From positions 170,931 to 234,930 of the forward strand of contig CAYZGU010000044.1 of NCBI GenBank assembly GCA_964478165.1: DNA of 64,000 nucleotides, in the 5' to 3' direction. Positions 47,771 through 55,382 of the stretch are shown piece by piece (the first letter of the stretch is position 1; each line of letters opens with the position of its first letter). The DNA is from CAYZGU01 sp964478165. Its GTDB lineage: Bacteria > Poribacteria > WGA-4E > JAJDTR01. A model generated the notes under the pieces. The model searched no databases, was not told where the DNA came from, and saw nothing but the letters and a program-made list of their open reading frames with translations. The position numbers were made by a program, and so were the translations under genes.

Positions 47771-48115
47771 CTACCTGTCGCTGGAAAATCCAATGTTTAC
47801 CGGGCTGGGTCCGTGATCTTCGCAGGCTTGATCTGTCGGAACGTCTGTTTCCACGTTACTTTGTTGAACGATACCTTCCTGAATCAGGTATGATTCGACC
47901 TCATCGCCGCTGACATCGGCGAGTATGACATCGTCAATCTGGATGCACGGTTGGAGTGGCTGGCCGCTCTTTTCGACCATTTCTCGATAATTATCTGCGT
48001 TGTTAATAATGTCTTTATCTTCATATTCTAAACCGTGTTTCGCGAAGATTGCCCGAACACCATTGCTCCAACCACAGACAGGCTTCATATAAGCGGTAAT
48101 CGTCGGCTGACTCAT
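47771..48115 (-). CDS. Monothiol glutaredoxin-like protein
   Basis: 114 residues from the ATG at 48115 with GAAAGGA about 10 nt upstream. The thioredoxin fold starts TITAYMKPVC14-G-W-S17; CGWS corresponds to the CGFS of monothiol, cluster-carrying glutaredoxins. The cis-Pro lies in QPCIQIDD. A C-terminal extension of about 25 residues (to GFSSDR) is not part of the fold. It may carry [2Fe-2S] clusters from the SufBCD complex. Confidence 0.88.
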   Translation of the reverse strand: MSQPTITAYMKPVCGWSNGVRAIFAKHGLEYEDKDIINNADNYREMVEKSGQPLQPCIQIDDVILADVSGDEVESYLIQEGIVQQSNVETDVPTDQACEDHGPSPVNIGFSSDR

Positions 48116-48143
48116 TTTGTGCGTATCCTTTCTTTTCTGATTG

Positions 48144-48183
48144 TTTACTAGTAAAATATACACTAGGGTGTGTTTTACTAGTA
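48144..48183. promoter_or_regulatory. Paired ACTAGT palindromes upstream of glutaredoxin gene
   Basis: TTTACTAGTAAA, a perfect 12-bp palindrome, at 48144-48155, and TTTACTAGTA at 48174-48183, with 30 bp between equivalent positions. Located 30-70 bp before the glutaredoxin start, in the longest gap inside the suf run. A repeated operator for an internal promoter is plausible. Confidence 0.45.
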
Positions 48184-48242
48184 GCTTGTACGGTAGGTAG
48201 TTCTCACCCTAACTTGTGTGGCTGCGAAAGTGTACATTTCCA

Positions 48243-49676
48243 TTAAACTGTGAGTTTACGCGTAACAGATTCTTGTAGTTCCTCTCGCACCGATTCTAAC
48301 GGAATCTTATACATGACTGGTTCGAAGAAACCATCAACAATCATCTTTTCCGCTTGAGTGTGAGACAGTCCGCGACTCATCAAGTAAAACAGTTGTTCTT
48401 TATCAACGGGCCCCGCGGTAGCTCCGTGGGTACAACGAACTTCATGCGCCTGGATTTCCAGGCCTGGGAGTGTATCTGCGTGAGCACGTTCGCTCAGAAC
48501 CAAGTTGTCATTCTTTTGGTATGCGTCGGTGTTCTGGGCCTCTGGATGGACGTAGATATTACCACTCCATGCTGATTGCGAACGGTCCCTGAGCACTGTT
48601 CTGTAGAGTACATCACTGGTCGTATGAGGTGCGGCATGCTCTTGCGCAGTGCTCACATCAATATGTTGCCGCGCGTTTGTGAACGTTAAACCGAGCATCT
48701 GAACACTACTTCCTGACCCCTCTAGTGTAGTAACCTGATTTAATTTGCTCAGGCGACTTCCCAAAGTTCCTGTTACCCAACAGAGTTGAGCATCCTGTTC
48801 AACAATGGCGCGCTGTGTAGTAAAGTTCCATACCTTTTGATTCCACTTCTGAACTTGAACATAGGTTACGTTAGCGTTCCGTCTAGCAAAGATTTCCACG
48901 GCGCCACAGTGAAATCCCGAAGCATTAGAGGCAGTCGAAATGTGTTCTTCCAGAATGGTCACTTGGCTCTCAGGATCGGCGATGATGATTGTGTGTGAAA
49001 GATCTGCCCGTTGTGGTTCGGAGAGTGCGATTATGGCTTGTAGGGGAATATCGATGACAACGCCTTTAGGAACATGAAGTAGATAGCCGCCTTGCCAAAA
49101 CGCTCCATGTAACGCGTCGAATTTATTTCGTAGCGGGATATTGCTACTTTGGAGTTGTGTTTCAAGTGTCACCCCTTTGGTCATAAAATATGACTGCACT
49201 AGGTCCGGACGCTCTCTCAATGCGGTACTTAGATTGGCAAGGTACACCCCTTTGCGTTTGCACTCGTCGGATAGAAACGATCTTATGGGAAGGCCATCTG
49301 CTAGGGCAATGATCCCCGATTTTTCCTGGTCCGATTCTGACCAGAGTCCTAGGTTGTCAGGATTGGACGAGTTTGCCGCGGAGGTGACTCTGCTGAAAGC
49401 TGTCGGTTTATACTCATCGAATCTGAAACCTCGCATGTTTTGCTTTGTCCGGCGCCAATAGTCTTGGGTGCGCATATCTACTTTGCGACGCCATTCATCA
49501 TCGTCAGAGTCGTGAGGCATTAGAAGGTTGCTGTATGCCTTGTACGCGTCTAAGCGCTTGCAACGCATCCACTCCGGCTCATCTTGAGCCTTCGATAGTT
49601 CCTCCAAAAACTCAATCGAAAAGTCTCCCGTGTCCGCGTGGCCGGAGGAGCGGATTTGGCTTGGTTCCAAACTCAA
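48243..49676 (-). CDS. sufD: SufD, Fe-S assembly complex subunit
   Basis: 477 residues, SufB/SufD superfamily right-handed beta helix. Key stretches: GGYLLHVPKGVVIDIPLQ, TIIIADPESQVTILEEH, and the C-terminal DKEQLFYLMSRGLSHTQAEKMIVDGFFEP with the conserved His-containing region TCTHGA-type (RCTHGATAGP). It forms the SufBC2D complex with the neighbours. It is longer than E. coli SufD (423) because of an N-terminal extension that resembles SufB. Confidence 0.95.
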   Translation of the reverse strand: MSLEPSQIRSSGHADTGDFSIEFLEELSKAQDEPEWMRCKRLDAYKAYSNLLMPHDSDDDEWRRKVDMRTQDYWRRTKQNMRGFRFDEYKPTAFSRVTSAANSSNPDNLGLWSESDQEKSGIIALADGLPIRSFLSDECKRKGVYLANLSTALRERPDLVQSYFMTKGVTLETQLQSSNIPLRNKFDALHGAFWQGGYLLHVPKGVVIDIPLQAIIALSEPQRADLSHTIIIADPESQVTILEEHISTASNASGFHCGAVEIFARRNANVTYVQVQKWNQKVWNFTTQRAIVEQDAQLCWVTGTLGSRLSKLNQVTTLEGSGSSVQMLGLTFTNARQHIDVSTAQEHAAPHTTSDVLYRTVLRDRSQSAWSGNIYVHPEAQNTDAYQKNDNLVLSERAHADTLPGLEIQAHEVRCTHGATAGPVDKEQLFYLMSRGLSHTQAEKMIVDGFFEPVMYKIPLESVREELQESVTRKLTV

Positions 49677-49727
49677 TTTCGATCTCCATTCTTTCTTGGT
49701 GAAGGGGAGTAGTTACTTGTCAGCATT

Positions 49728-51146
49728 TTAGCCTACCGATCCTTCCATTTGTAGTTGTATGAGTCGATTCATTTCCACTGCGTACTCCATTGGAAGTTCC
49801 TTGATGAGTGGGTCGATAAACCCGTTTACGATCATCGTGGAGGCGGCTTCTTCCGAAAGACCACGACTCATTAGGTAGAAGAGTTGTTCCTCACCAATTT
49901 TACTGACATGTGCTTCATGTTCAATGTTTACATCATTTTCACCAACCTCAATGACCGGATAGGTATCAGATCGTGAATCTTCATCGAGAATCAAGGCGTC
50001 GCAAACAACGTGGGACTTACACCCTTCTGCCCCCTTCGCCACGTCAACCCAACCACGATAACTGGACGTACCCCCATCCTTGCTAATCGATTTGGAAGTA
50101 ATGCGCGATGTTGTATGCGGTGCGCAATGGAAGACCTTACCGCCTGCGTCCTGATGCTGTCCTTTGCTTGCGAAAGCAATGGATAAAATCTCACCACGAG
50201 CACCCTTTTCCATCATGTAAATGCTGGGGTATTTCATTGTGAGTTTCGATCCTAAGTTTCCATCAATCCATTCCATGTGGGCATCTTCATATGCAACGGC
50301 GCGTTTAGTAACGAGGTTATATACGTTACTGGCCCAATTCTGGATGGTCGTATAGCGTACGCGTGAACCCTTCTTACAGACGATTTCCACGACTGCACTG
50401 TGCAGGGATTCACTCGAATACGTGGGGGCAGTACAGCCCTCGACGTAATGAACTTCAGATCCTTCGTCGGCAATAATCAGTGTTCGCTCAAATTGACCCA
50501 TGTTTTCAGTGTTGATGCGAAAATAGGCTTGTAGGGGATAATCGACTTTAACACCCGGCGGAACATATATGAAGCTGCCACCGCTCCAAGCGGCGCTGTT
50601 GAGCGCGGCGAATTGATTGTCTGCCGATGGAATCACCGTCCCGAAGTATTCCTTTACCAGATCTGGGTATTCGCGCAGTGCAGTGTCGGTATCAACGAAA
50701 ATTACACCAATTTTGTCTAATTCTTTTTCTATGCTGTGATATACTACTTCCGAGTCGTACTGCGCTCCGACACCAGCGAGAAATTTTCGCTCAGCTTCGG
50801 GAATACCAAGGCGATCGAAAGTGTTTTTGATGTCTTCGGGAACGTCATCCCAGCTTCGCTCGGTTTTATCGGAGGCTTTAACATAGTAGTAGATGTCATC
50901 AAAGTCGAGCTGAGATAAATCGCCTCCCCACTTTGTCATGGGTTTCTGCCGAAAGGTCTCATAAGCTTTTAGACGATATTGACGCATCCAGTCAGGTTCC
51001 TCTTTGATGTCGGACATCTGATTTATGATTTCAGGGTCTAAGCCCTTCCGTGATTTAAAAACAGGTTTAACATCATCATGGAACCCATATCTATACTCAC
51101 TACTAATACCTAGATCCCCTTGGGTTGTTTCATCAGGTTCTGGCAT
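49728..51146 (-). CDS. sufB: SufB, Fe-S assembly complex subunit
   Basis: 472 residues from the ATG at 51146, which follows GAGGAG at 8 nt; the frame stays open further upstream but would run into sufC. Typical SufB sequences: PDWMRQYRLKAYE, GSFIYVPPGVKVDYPLQAYFRIN, YVEGCTAP, HCAPHTTSRI and EEQLFYLMSRGLSEEAAS. SufB assembles clusters on the SufBC2D scaffold. It lies 55 bp after sufC and 51 bp before sufD. Confidence 0.97.
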   Translation of the reverse strand: MPEPDETTQGDLGISSEYRYGFHDDVKPVFKSRKGLDPEIINQMSDIKEEPDWMRQYRLKAYETFRQKPMTKWGGDLSQLDFDDIYYYVKASDKTERSWDDVPEDIKNTFDRLGIPEAERKFLAGVGAQYDSEVVYHSIEKELDKIGVIFVDTDTALREYPDLVKEYFGTVIPSADNQFAALNSAAWSGGSFIYVPPGVKVDYPLQAYFRINTENMGQFERTLIIADEGSEVHYVEGCTAPTYSSESLHSAVVEIVCKKGSRVRYTTIQNWASNVYNLVTKRAVAYEDAHMEWIDGNLGSKLTMKYPSIYMMEKGARGEILSIAFASKGQHQDAGGKVFHCAPHTTSRITSKSISKDGGTSSYRGWVDVAKGAEGCKSHVVCDALILDEDSRSDTYPVIEVGENDVNIEHEAHVSKIGEEQLFYLMSRGLSEEAASTMIVNGFIDPLIKELPMEYAVEMNRLIQLQMEGSVG

Positions 51147-51201
51147 ATCATTTCTCCTCTTGCTTGGCATTTTATCGTTCGGACAATTGAAATCTAATTC
51201 T

Positions 51202-52035
51202 CTACTTTCGGGGAGTGGATAGTTCTTGTGATGTTTCATCAGCTTCCACGTTTTCCTCCGAAATACCATGGTTTTCGCGTATCGGATCGTATCCCTTTTC
51301 CTCCAAGAGCTCGGCAAGCTCCCAACCGCCGGATTCGACAATCCTGCCATCAAGTAGCACATGAACGAATTCGGGGCGGATATAATTCAGGAGGCGTGGG
51401 TAGTGTGTAATAATTAACACCCCTAGATTTGGTCCTATCAATTGGTTTACACTTTCTCCGACAATGCGCACCGCATCGATGTCCAATCCGGAGTCTGTTT
51501 CATCAAGAATCGCAACCTTGGGTTCGAGCATGGCCAGTTGCAACACTTCTGCTCTTTTCTTCTCACCTCCAGAGAAACCCTCATTCAGGTAACGACGTCC
51601 GAACGATTCATCAACGCCCAGTTTCTTCATTTTTGCACGTAGTTCGCGGCGAAACTCGCGCATGGGGATTAAATCCGTTGTTTCGGCACCGCTTGAACTT
51701 GGAGAGCGTACCGCGCTTACCGCCATTCGTAGGAAGTTTGCCATGCTAACGCCCGGAACTGCCGTCGGATACTGGAAGGCGAGAAAAAGACCCAGTTTTG
51801 CACGTTCATGCGGTTTCAATTGTTGGATATCAGTCTCATTGAAAGTAATTTCGCCCTTGTCAACGTTGTAATGTGGGTGTCCCATTAGTGCGTTCGAGAG
51901 GGTGCTCTTACCAGATCCGTTTGGCCCCATGAGGGCATGGACCTCACCCTGTCGAATCACCAGGCTAAGGCCTTTGATAATAGGCTTCCCTTCTACACTT
52001 ACATGTAGGTTTTCAATAACCAACTCATTGCCCAT
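51202..52035 (-). CDS. sufC: SufC ATPase
   Basis: 277 residues. Walker A GPNGSGKS (37-44), the SufC-specific LAFQYPTAVPGVSMANFLR, signature FSGGEKKR, Walker B VAILDETDSGLDIDA and the switch His in ITHYPRLL. A C-terminal extension of about 25 residues after the core (rich in Glu) is longer than in E. coli. It drives conformational change in the SufB/SufD dimer. 77 bp after moaA in the same direction. Confidence 0.97.
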   Translation of the reverse strand: MGNELVIENLHVSVEGKPIIKGLSLVIRQGEVHALMGPNGSGKSTLSNALMGHPHYNVDKGEITFNETDIQQLKPHERAKLGLFLAFQYPTAVPGVSMANFLRMAVSAVRSPSSSGAETTDLIPMREFRRELRAKMKKLGVDESFGRRYLNEGFSGGEKKRAEVLQLAMLEPKVAILDETDSGLDIDAVRIVGESVNQLIGPNLGVLIITHYPRLLNYIRPEFVHVLLDGRIVESGGWELAELLEEKGYDPIRENHGISEENVEADETSQELSTPRK

Positions 52036-52112
52036 CGTTTTCGAGTGAACTCCTTAGAGTAAAATGGAATAAATGCGTCGGGCGCTAGGCCCTGCAAGGC
52101 TGTGTTGGGAAA

Positions 52113-53108
52113 TTATCCCCCTATTTTCGACATATTGCGTTCCGGTTTGACAAAATCACTAGTGTTAATCTTATGTCCCGCGTCCTTATTTCTGACCGAT
52201 TCAACTATTAAGTCCGCAATTACCCCATCCGGAGCACCTGCACGGAGGTGCATCAGCAAGTCAGTTTCTGTTAGTGAAAATAGACATGTTCGGAATTTTC
52301 CGTCCGCTGTCAGGCGAACCCGGTTGCATTGATTGCAAAACGGATCGCTGACAGATGCTATGATGCCGATTTCGCCGGTGCCATCAACAAAACGATACCG
52401 TTTGGCTGTATCGTGTTTTCTGCTTCCGACATTCTGTATTGGTGCGAGGGGATAAATTGCATTAATTTTGCTGATAATTTCTTCACCTGGAATGAACATG
52501 TCTTTCCCCCATATATCGTCGGCGTCAAGAGGCATAAATTCGATAAAACGGAGTTGATAGGAATGTCTTCGAGCGAATTCTGCCAAGTCAACAAGCTCGT
52601 TCTCAGTGAGTCCGCGTATTGGTACAGCATTTATCTTGATTGGATTGAACCCACAATTTTGTGCCTCTTCCAGTCCATCGAGCACTTTATCTAGTACTTT
52701 ACGTCGTGTCATCTGCTCAAATTTTGTTGCATTCAATGTGTCAAGGCTAACGTTGATGCGGCGAAGGCCAGCATCATAAAGCGCCTTTGCTTGGTTAATG
52801 AGACCGATACCGTTGGTTGTCAAGCTAATATCACTTAAGCCCTCAATTTGATAGAGTCGTTTGATGAGTTCTGGGACTTCGCGGCGAACTAGCGGTTCAC
52901 CACCCGTGACTCGAATCTTAGAGATTCCTAGATTGACGAAAATGCGAACGAGGTGTATGATTTCGTCAAATGTCATTAGCTCTTTATCGTCGACGAATAT
53001 CATGTCTTCGGGCATGCAGTAGACACAACGGAAATTACACTGGTCCGTTATCGAGATTCGTAGGTTTGTATGTACGCGGCTAAACTTGTCGATTAATTCT
53101 TTGTTCAT
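52113..53108 (-). CDS. moaA: GTP 3',8-cyclase MoaA
   Basis: 331 residues from the ATG at 53108; a TTG at 53132 would add 8. Radical-SAM cluster C24-N-F-R-C28-V-Y-C31, SAM-binding TGGEPLVRR, the second cluster CNQC with a distant Cys in FRTCLF, and the C-terminal Gly-Gly needed for catalysis. It performs the first step of molybdenum cofactor synthesis. No other moa/moe gene is nearby. Its position at the head of the suf run, behind the repeat-bearing promoter, suggests joint control of a two-cluster enzyme and its cluster supply. Confidence 0.96.
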   Translation of the reverse strand: MNKELIDKFSRVHTNLRISITDQCNFRCVYCMPEDMIFVDDKELMTFDEIIHLVRIFVNLGISKIRVTGGEPLVRREVPELIKRLYQIEGLSDISLTTNGIGLINQAKALYDAGLRRINVSLDTLNATKFEQMTRRKVLDKVLDGLEEAQNCGFNPIKINAVPIRGLTENELVDLAEFARRHSYQLRFIEFMPLDADDIWGKDMFIPGEEIISKINAIYPLAPIQNVGSRKHDTAKRYRFVDGTGEIGIIASVSDPFCNQCNRVRLTADGKFRTCLFSLTETDLLMHLRAGAPDGVIADLIVESVRNKDAGHKINTSDFVKPERNMSKIGG

Positions 53109-53141
53109 TAAGGTAATCAGTTGCGAATTCAAATACTGTTT

Positions 53142-53204
53142 TTAATGCTAACTTTCAGGGACTTAATGCTAACTCTCAGGGACTTAATGCTAACTCTCAG
53201 GGAC
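53142..53204 (-). repeat. Three tandem 21-bp repeats in the moaA leader
   Basis: Three units at 53142-53162, 53163-53183 and 53184-53204, differing at only one position. Each contains AGTTAGCATTAA on the minus strand followed by a GTCCCTGA-type half. The 21-bp period is two helical turns, placing all units on one face of DNA. They lie directly downstream of the -10 box, covering the predicted transcription start, as expected for operator sites. The 12-bp core also occurs twice upstream of the XRE gene. Confidence 0.85.
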
Positions 53205-53205
53205 A

Positions 53206-53234
53206 ATAATAACACAATTCGGTGTCCTTGACAA
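53206..53234 (-). promoter_or_regulatory. Sigma-70-type promoter for moaA and probably the suf run
   Basis: On the minus strand TTGTCA (53229-53234), 17-bp spacer, TATTAT (53206-53211). The tandem repeats begin immediately after the -10. Confidence 0.65.
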
Positions 53235-53310
53235 GCTTTTCGTGTTACACATTTAACCGTATATTTACGTTATGACATGGTATTTATCCCGGAAGTCAGC
53301 AACATAATTC

Positions 53311-53340
53311 TTGACAATATCGGTGGGAAATTGGTATACT
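53311..53340 (+). promoter_or_regulatory. Promoter of the tRNA-Leu gene
   Basis: TTGACA (53311-53316), 18-bp spacer, TATACT (53335-53340), ending 13 nt before the mature tRNA 5' end. Confidence 0.8.
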
Positions 53341-53353
53341 CAGAAAGCCTAGC

Positions 53354-53436
53354 GCCCCTGTGGTGGAATTGGTATACACGGCAGGTTGAGGGCCTGTGCC
53401 TTAACGGGCATGCTGGTTCGAGTCCAGTCGGGGGCA
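53354..53436 (+). tRNA. tRNA-Leu (anticodon GAG)
   Basis: 83 nt. Acceptor stem GCCCCTG pairs with CGGGGGC (one T-G pair) with discriminator A. The anticodon loop is TTGAGGG, giving GAG, which reads CUC and CUU. A long variable arm (GCCTTAACGGGC) marks a class II tRNA, and the T arm carries GTTCGAGTC. CCA is not encoded. Promoter and hairpin terminator flank it closely, so it is a single-gene transcript. Confidence 0.96.
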
Positions 53437-53438
53437 TA

Positions 53439-53497
53439 AAGAAGGGGAGAGATTATGGCTTGTTTTGTGCCGTAACTTCTCCCCTTCTTCCGTTTTT
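53439..53497 (+). terminator. Intrinsic terminator after tRNA-Leu
   Basis: A perfect 12-bp stem (AAGAAGGGGAGA at 53439-53450 with TCTCCCCTTCTT at 53478-53489), a 27-nt loop and a TTTTT run at 53493-53497. Confidence 0.75.
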
Positions 53498-54600
53498 ACC
53501 AGAACAGGGTTAGTATGATGTAGCCATATACCAGTGGTGAATCGAACCGTATTCATGATTGACGCAGCCCGTTTGAGATGCTCCCTAGTCAACTGATATA
53601 ACTCACTGTCCGAAAAAATATTTCACAAAATATTTCACAATGGTAACCCGTTCTGGTTTCAAACAGGTGTTTTGGTGTAGGCAATAGAAGGAGACGCCGC
53701 CTAGAACCTCATTCTCCTGTATCAATTTATTCATATCATCAAGTAACTTTGTGTTGTGGTACATATTGCCGACTCGGTCGGATACCCATCTAAGGATTTG
53801 TATATGCCGTGGACGTCGCAATTATCTATTGAGATTTCGATGTCCATATGCGTTACAAGTGGGCAATGTGCTCAACGTTCAGGATTAAAATGGGCTTTGG
53901 TAATTGTCAAACGCTTCTGAGTCTTGGGTAATCAAGATTTGTTTTATTACGAATAAAGACAATCAACCAAGAATCTGTGTGAAATACTTGTGCTAGCCAG
54001 CATCCTGAGTGGATTCTGTAGGTTCGATGCTTTGATGTTGATAGTCTTGTTTCTGGGATAACTCCAAGGATTCTGATTGCTTTGGAGTAAGAGACAACAG
54101 TTGTGTCGATGTCGTTGGTGAGGGAGTAGTGTTTCCTCAGAATGATGTGGGCAGACGAAACATGGGTCCGCAGCATGACTGACGTTCAGATCGTAGTTGA
54201 ATGACCAGAGGTGTTCTTGGCCGTGACCCAATACCAATTGGACATCCCTGTTCTGATGGGAAATCAAGTGCCGTTTGTGATTTCGCCCGCAGTATCGCTT
54301 CTGGCAGCCAAGAAATTCGCATTAATTGGGATTAACGTTGGTGATAAAACCGCATTGCCTTCTTCAAAGACAGGAGTGCCTAAGTGAGTCCGTGTGTTGG
54401 TTTTTTTGAGCATTTCACGAAGGAAATCCTTCCTGTGAGATTTGGATTATGCGTTTGAACGGCGGAACATTTTGTGGGCAGATTGCATTCATTACGACTG
54501 TGATTTTCAGGCTAGTTTGAATACATTCAAACTAGCCTGCTTAGATGGAAGATGAAAAATTCGATGCTGATGGGGCCGTGGCCTGAAAACGAGAATCGAA
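53498..54600. other. Gene-poor region, possibly decayed
   Basis: About 1.1 kb with no supported gene. A direct duplication of AAAATATTTCAC occurs near 53615-53638. Minus-strand frames at 53603-53821, 53907-54176 and 53947-54267 have partly protein-like stretches but overlap and are interrupted. Since it adjoins the methyltransferase relic, it may hold the remains of a linked restriction gene; this is a guess. Confidence 0.3.
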
Positions 54601-55250
54601 TTAATGGGTGGTGAGATGCCATTCTGTTTTAAGTAGCCAATCGCGACAAAGCTCACAATAGCTCTTATTAATTTCAATTCCAATACCCTTTCTTTTTGTC
54701 TGCCGGCAGGCGACCAGCGTGCTTCCACTTCCAAGGAACGGATCTAACACAGTATCTCCTGCGAAATTGAATAGTTTGTGATATGCTTTCTTGGTAGCTC
54801 AGCTCATCTGGGAAAGACGCAGGATTGCCAATTCTCTTTCTGCTTTTACCGTTGAACTTCCAAACAGCGTTGCTCCATTCCAATGATTCGGCGCGGTCGA
54901 TGTTAGATATCCCCTAGTTCCTCCCTCCTTGTACAAAACGACGATGATTTCAACTGGGGCAATGACGTGGGGCGCAAATGCGCTTAACCACGATTTTCAT
55001 GCCGTCCGTTTTGAAATGTTTTGCTCGTTTCATGTGAGTGATGAAAACTTTGTAGTACATTTTGTCGTCACGGGCTTTGCATGGCGTATCCACATTGTAC
55101 AGCGGCGATGTGATGATGGGATTTCCGAATTTGAAGGTACAGACGCCGTAAACAGGAAACCTGCCTTGTAGATTCGCAAGGGGCTTGTTTCAAGGAAGGG
55201 ATTGCCAATTAGAATATAATCCCTCTCAGCGGGTTGGGGGCATTGATTCG
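54601..55250 (-). pseudogene. Frameshifted site-specific DNA methyltransferase relic
   Basis: Reading the minus strand in shifting frames gives consecutive parts of an N4-cytosine/N6-adenine methyltransferase: HVIAPVEIIVVLYK (near 54980-54940), then EWSNAVWKFNGKS and KRIGNPASFPDEL (54883-54800), then ATKKAYHKLFNFAGDTVLDPFLGSG (read as two halves) with the SAM motif DPFLGSGSTLV, and KGIGIEINKSYCELC before a stop at 54601-54603. At least two frame changes are needed; one is explained by a single extra base just after the FPDEL codons, near 54800. The N-terminal end is uncertain. No intact restriction partner is visible. The order and motifs make the assignment firm, whereas the left-hand limit is approximate. 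Confidence 0.8.
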
Positions 55251-55313
55251 GACATCTTGACGGAGATTGTGTGGTGTTGGAGAGGGTATTTGGAAGAGGA
55301 GAACGGTGGGCGA

Positions 55314-55373
55314 AAAATAGACACATAAAAAAAGCAGCCAACTCTTTGGCTGCTTTTTTTATGTGTCTATTTT
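55314..55373 (-). terminator. Perfect 28-bp hairpin terminator after the DUF4159 gene
   Basis: Arms 55314-55341 and 55346-55373 are fully complementary with a 4-nt loop. The core GCAGCCAA/TTGGCTGC is followed by seven T on either strand, so it can terminate in both directions. It begins 9 bp past the DUF4159 stop. Confidence 0.85.
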
Positions 55374-55382
55374 GCAAATCGG

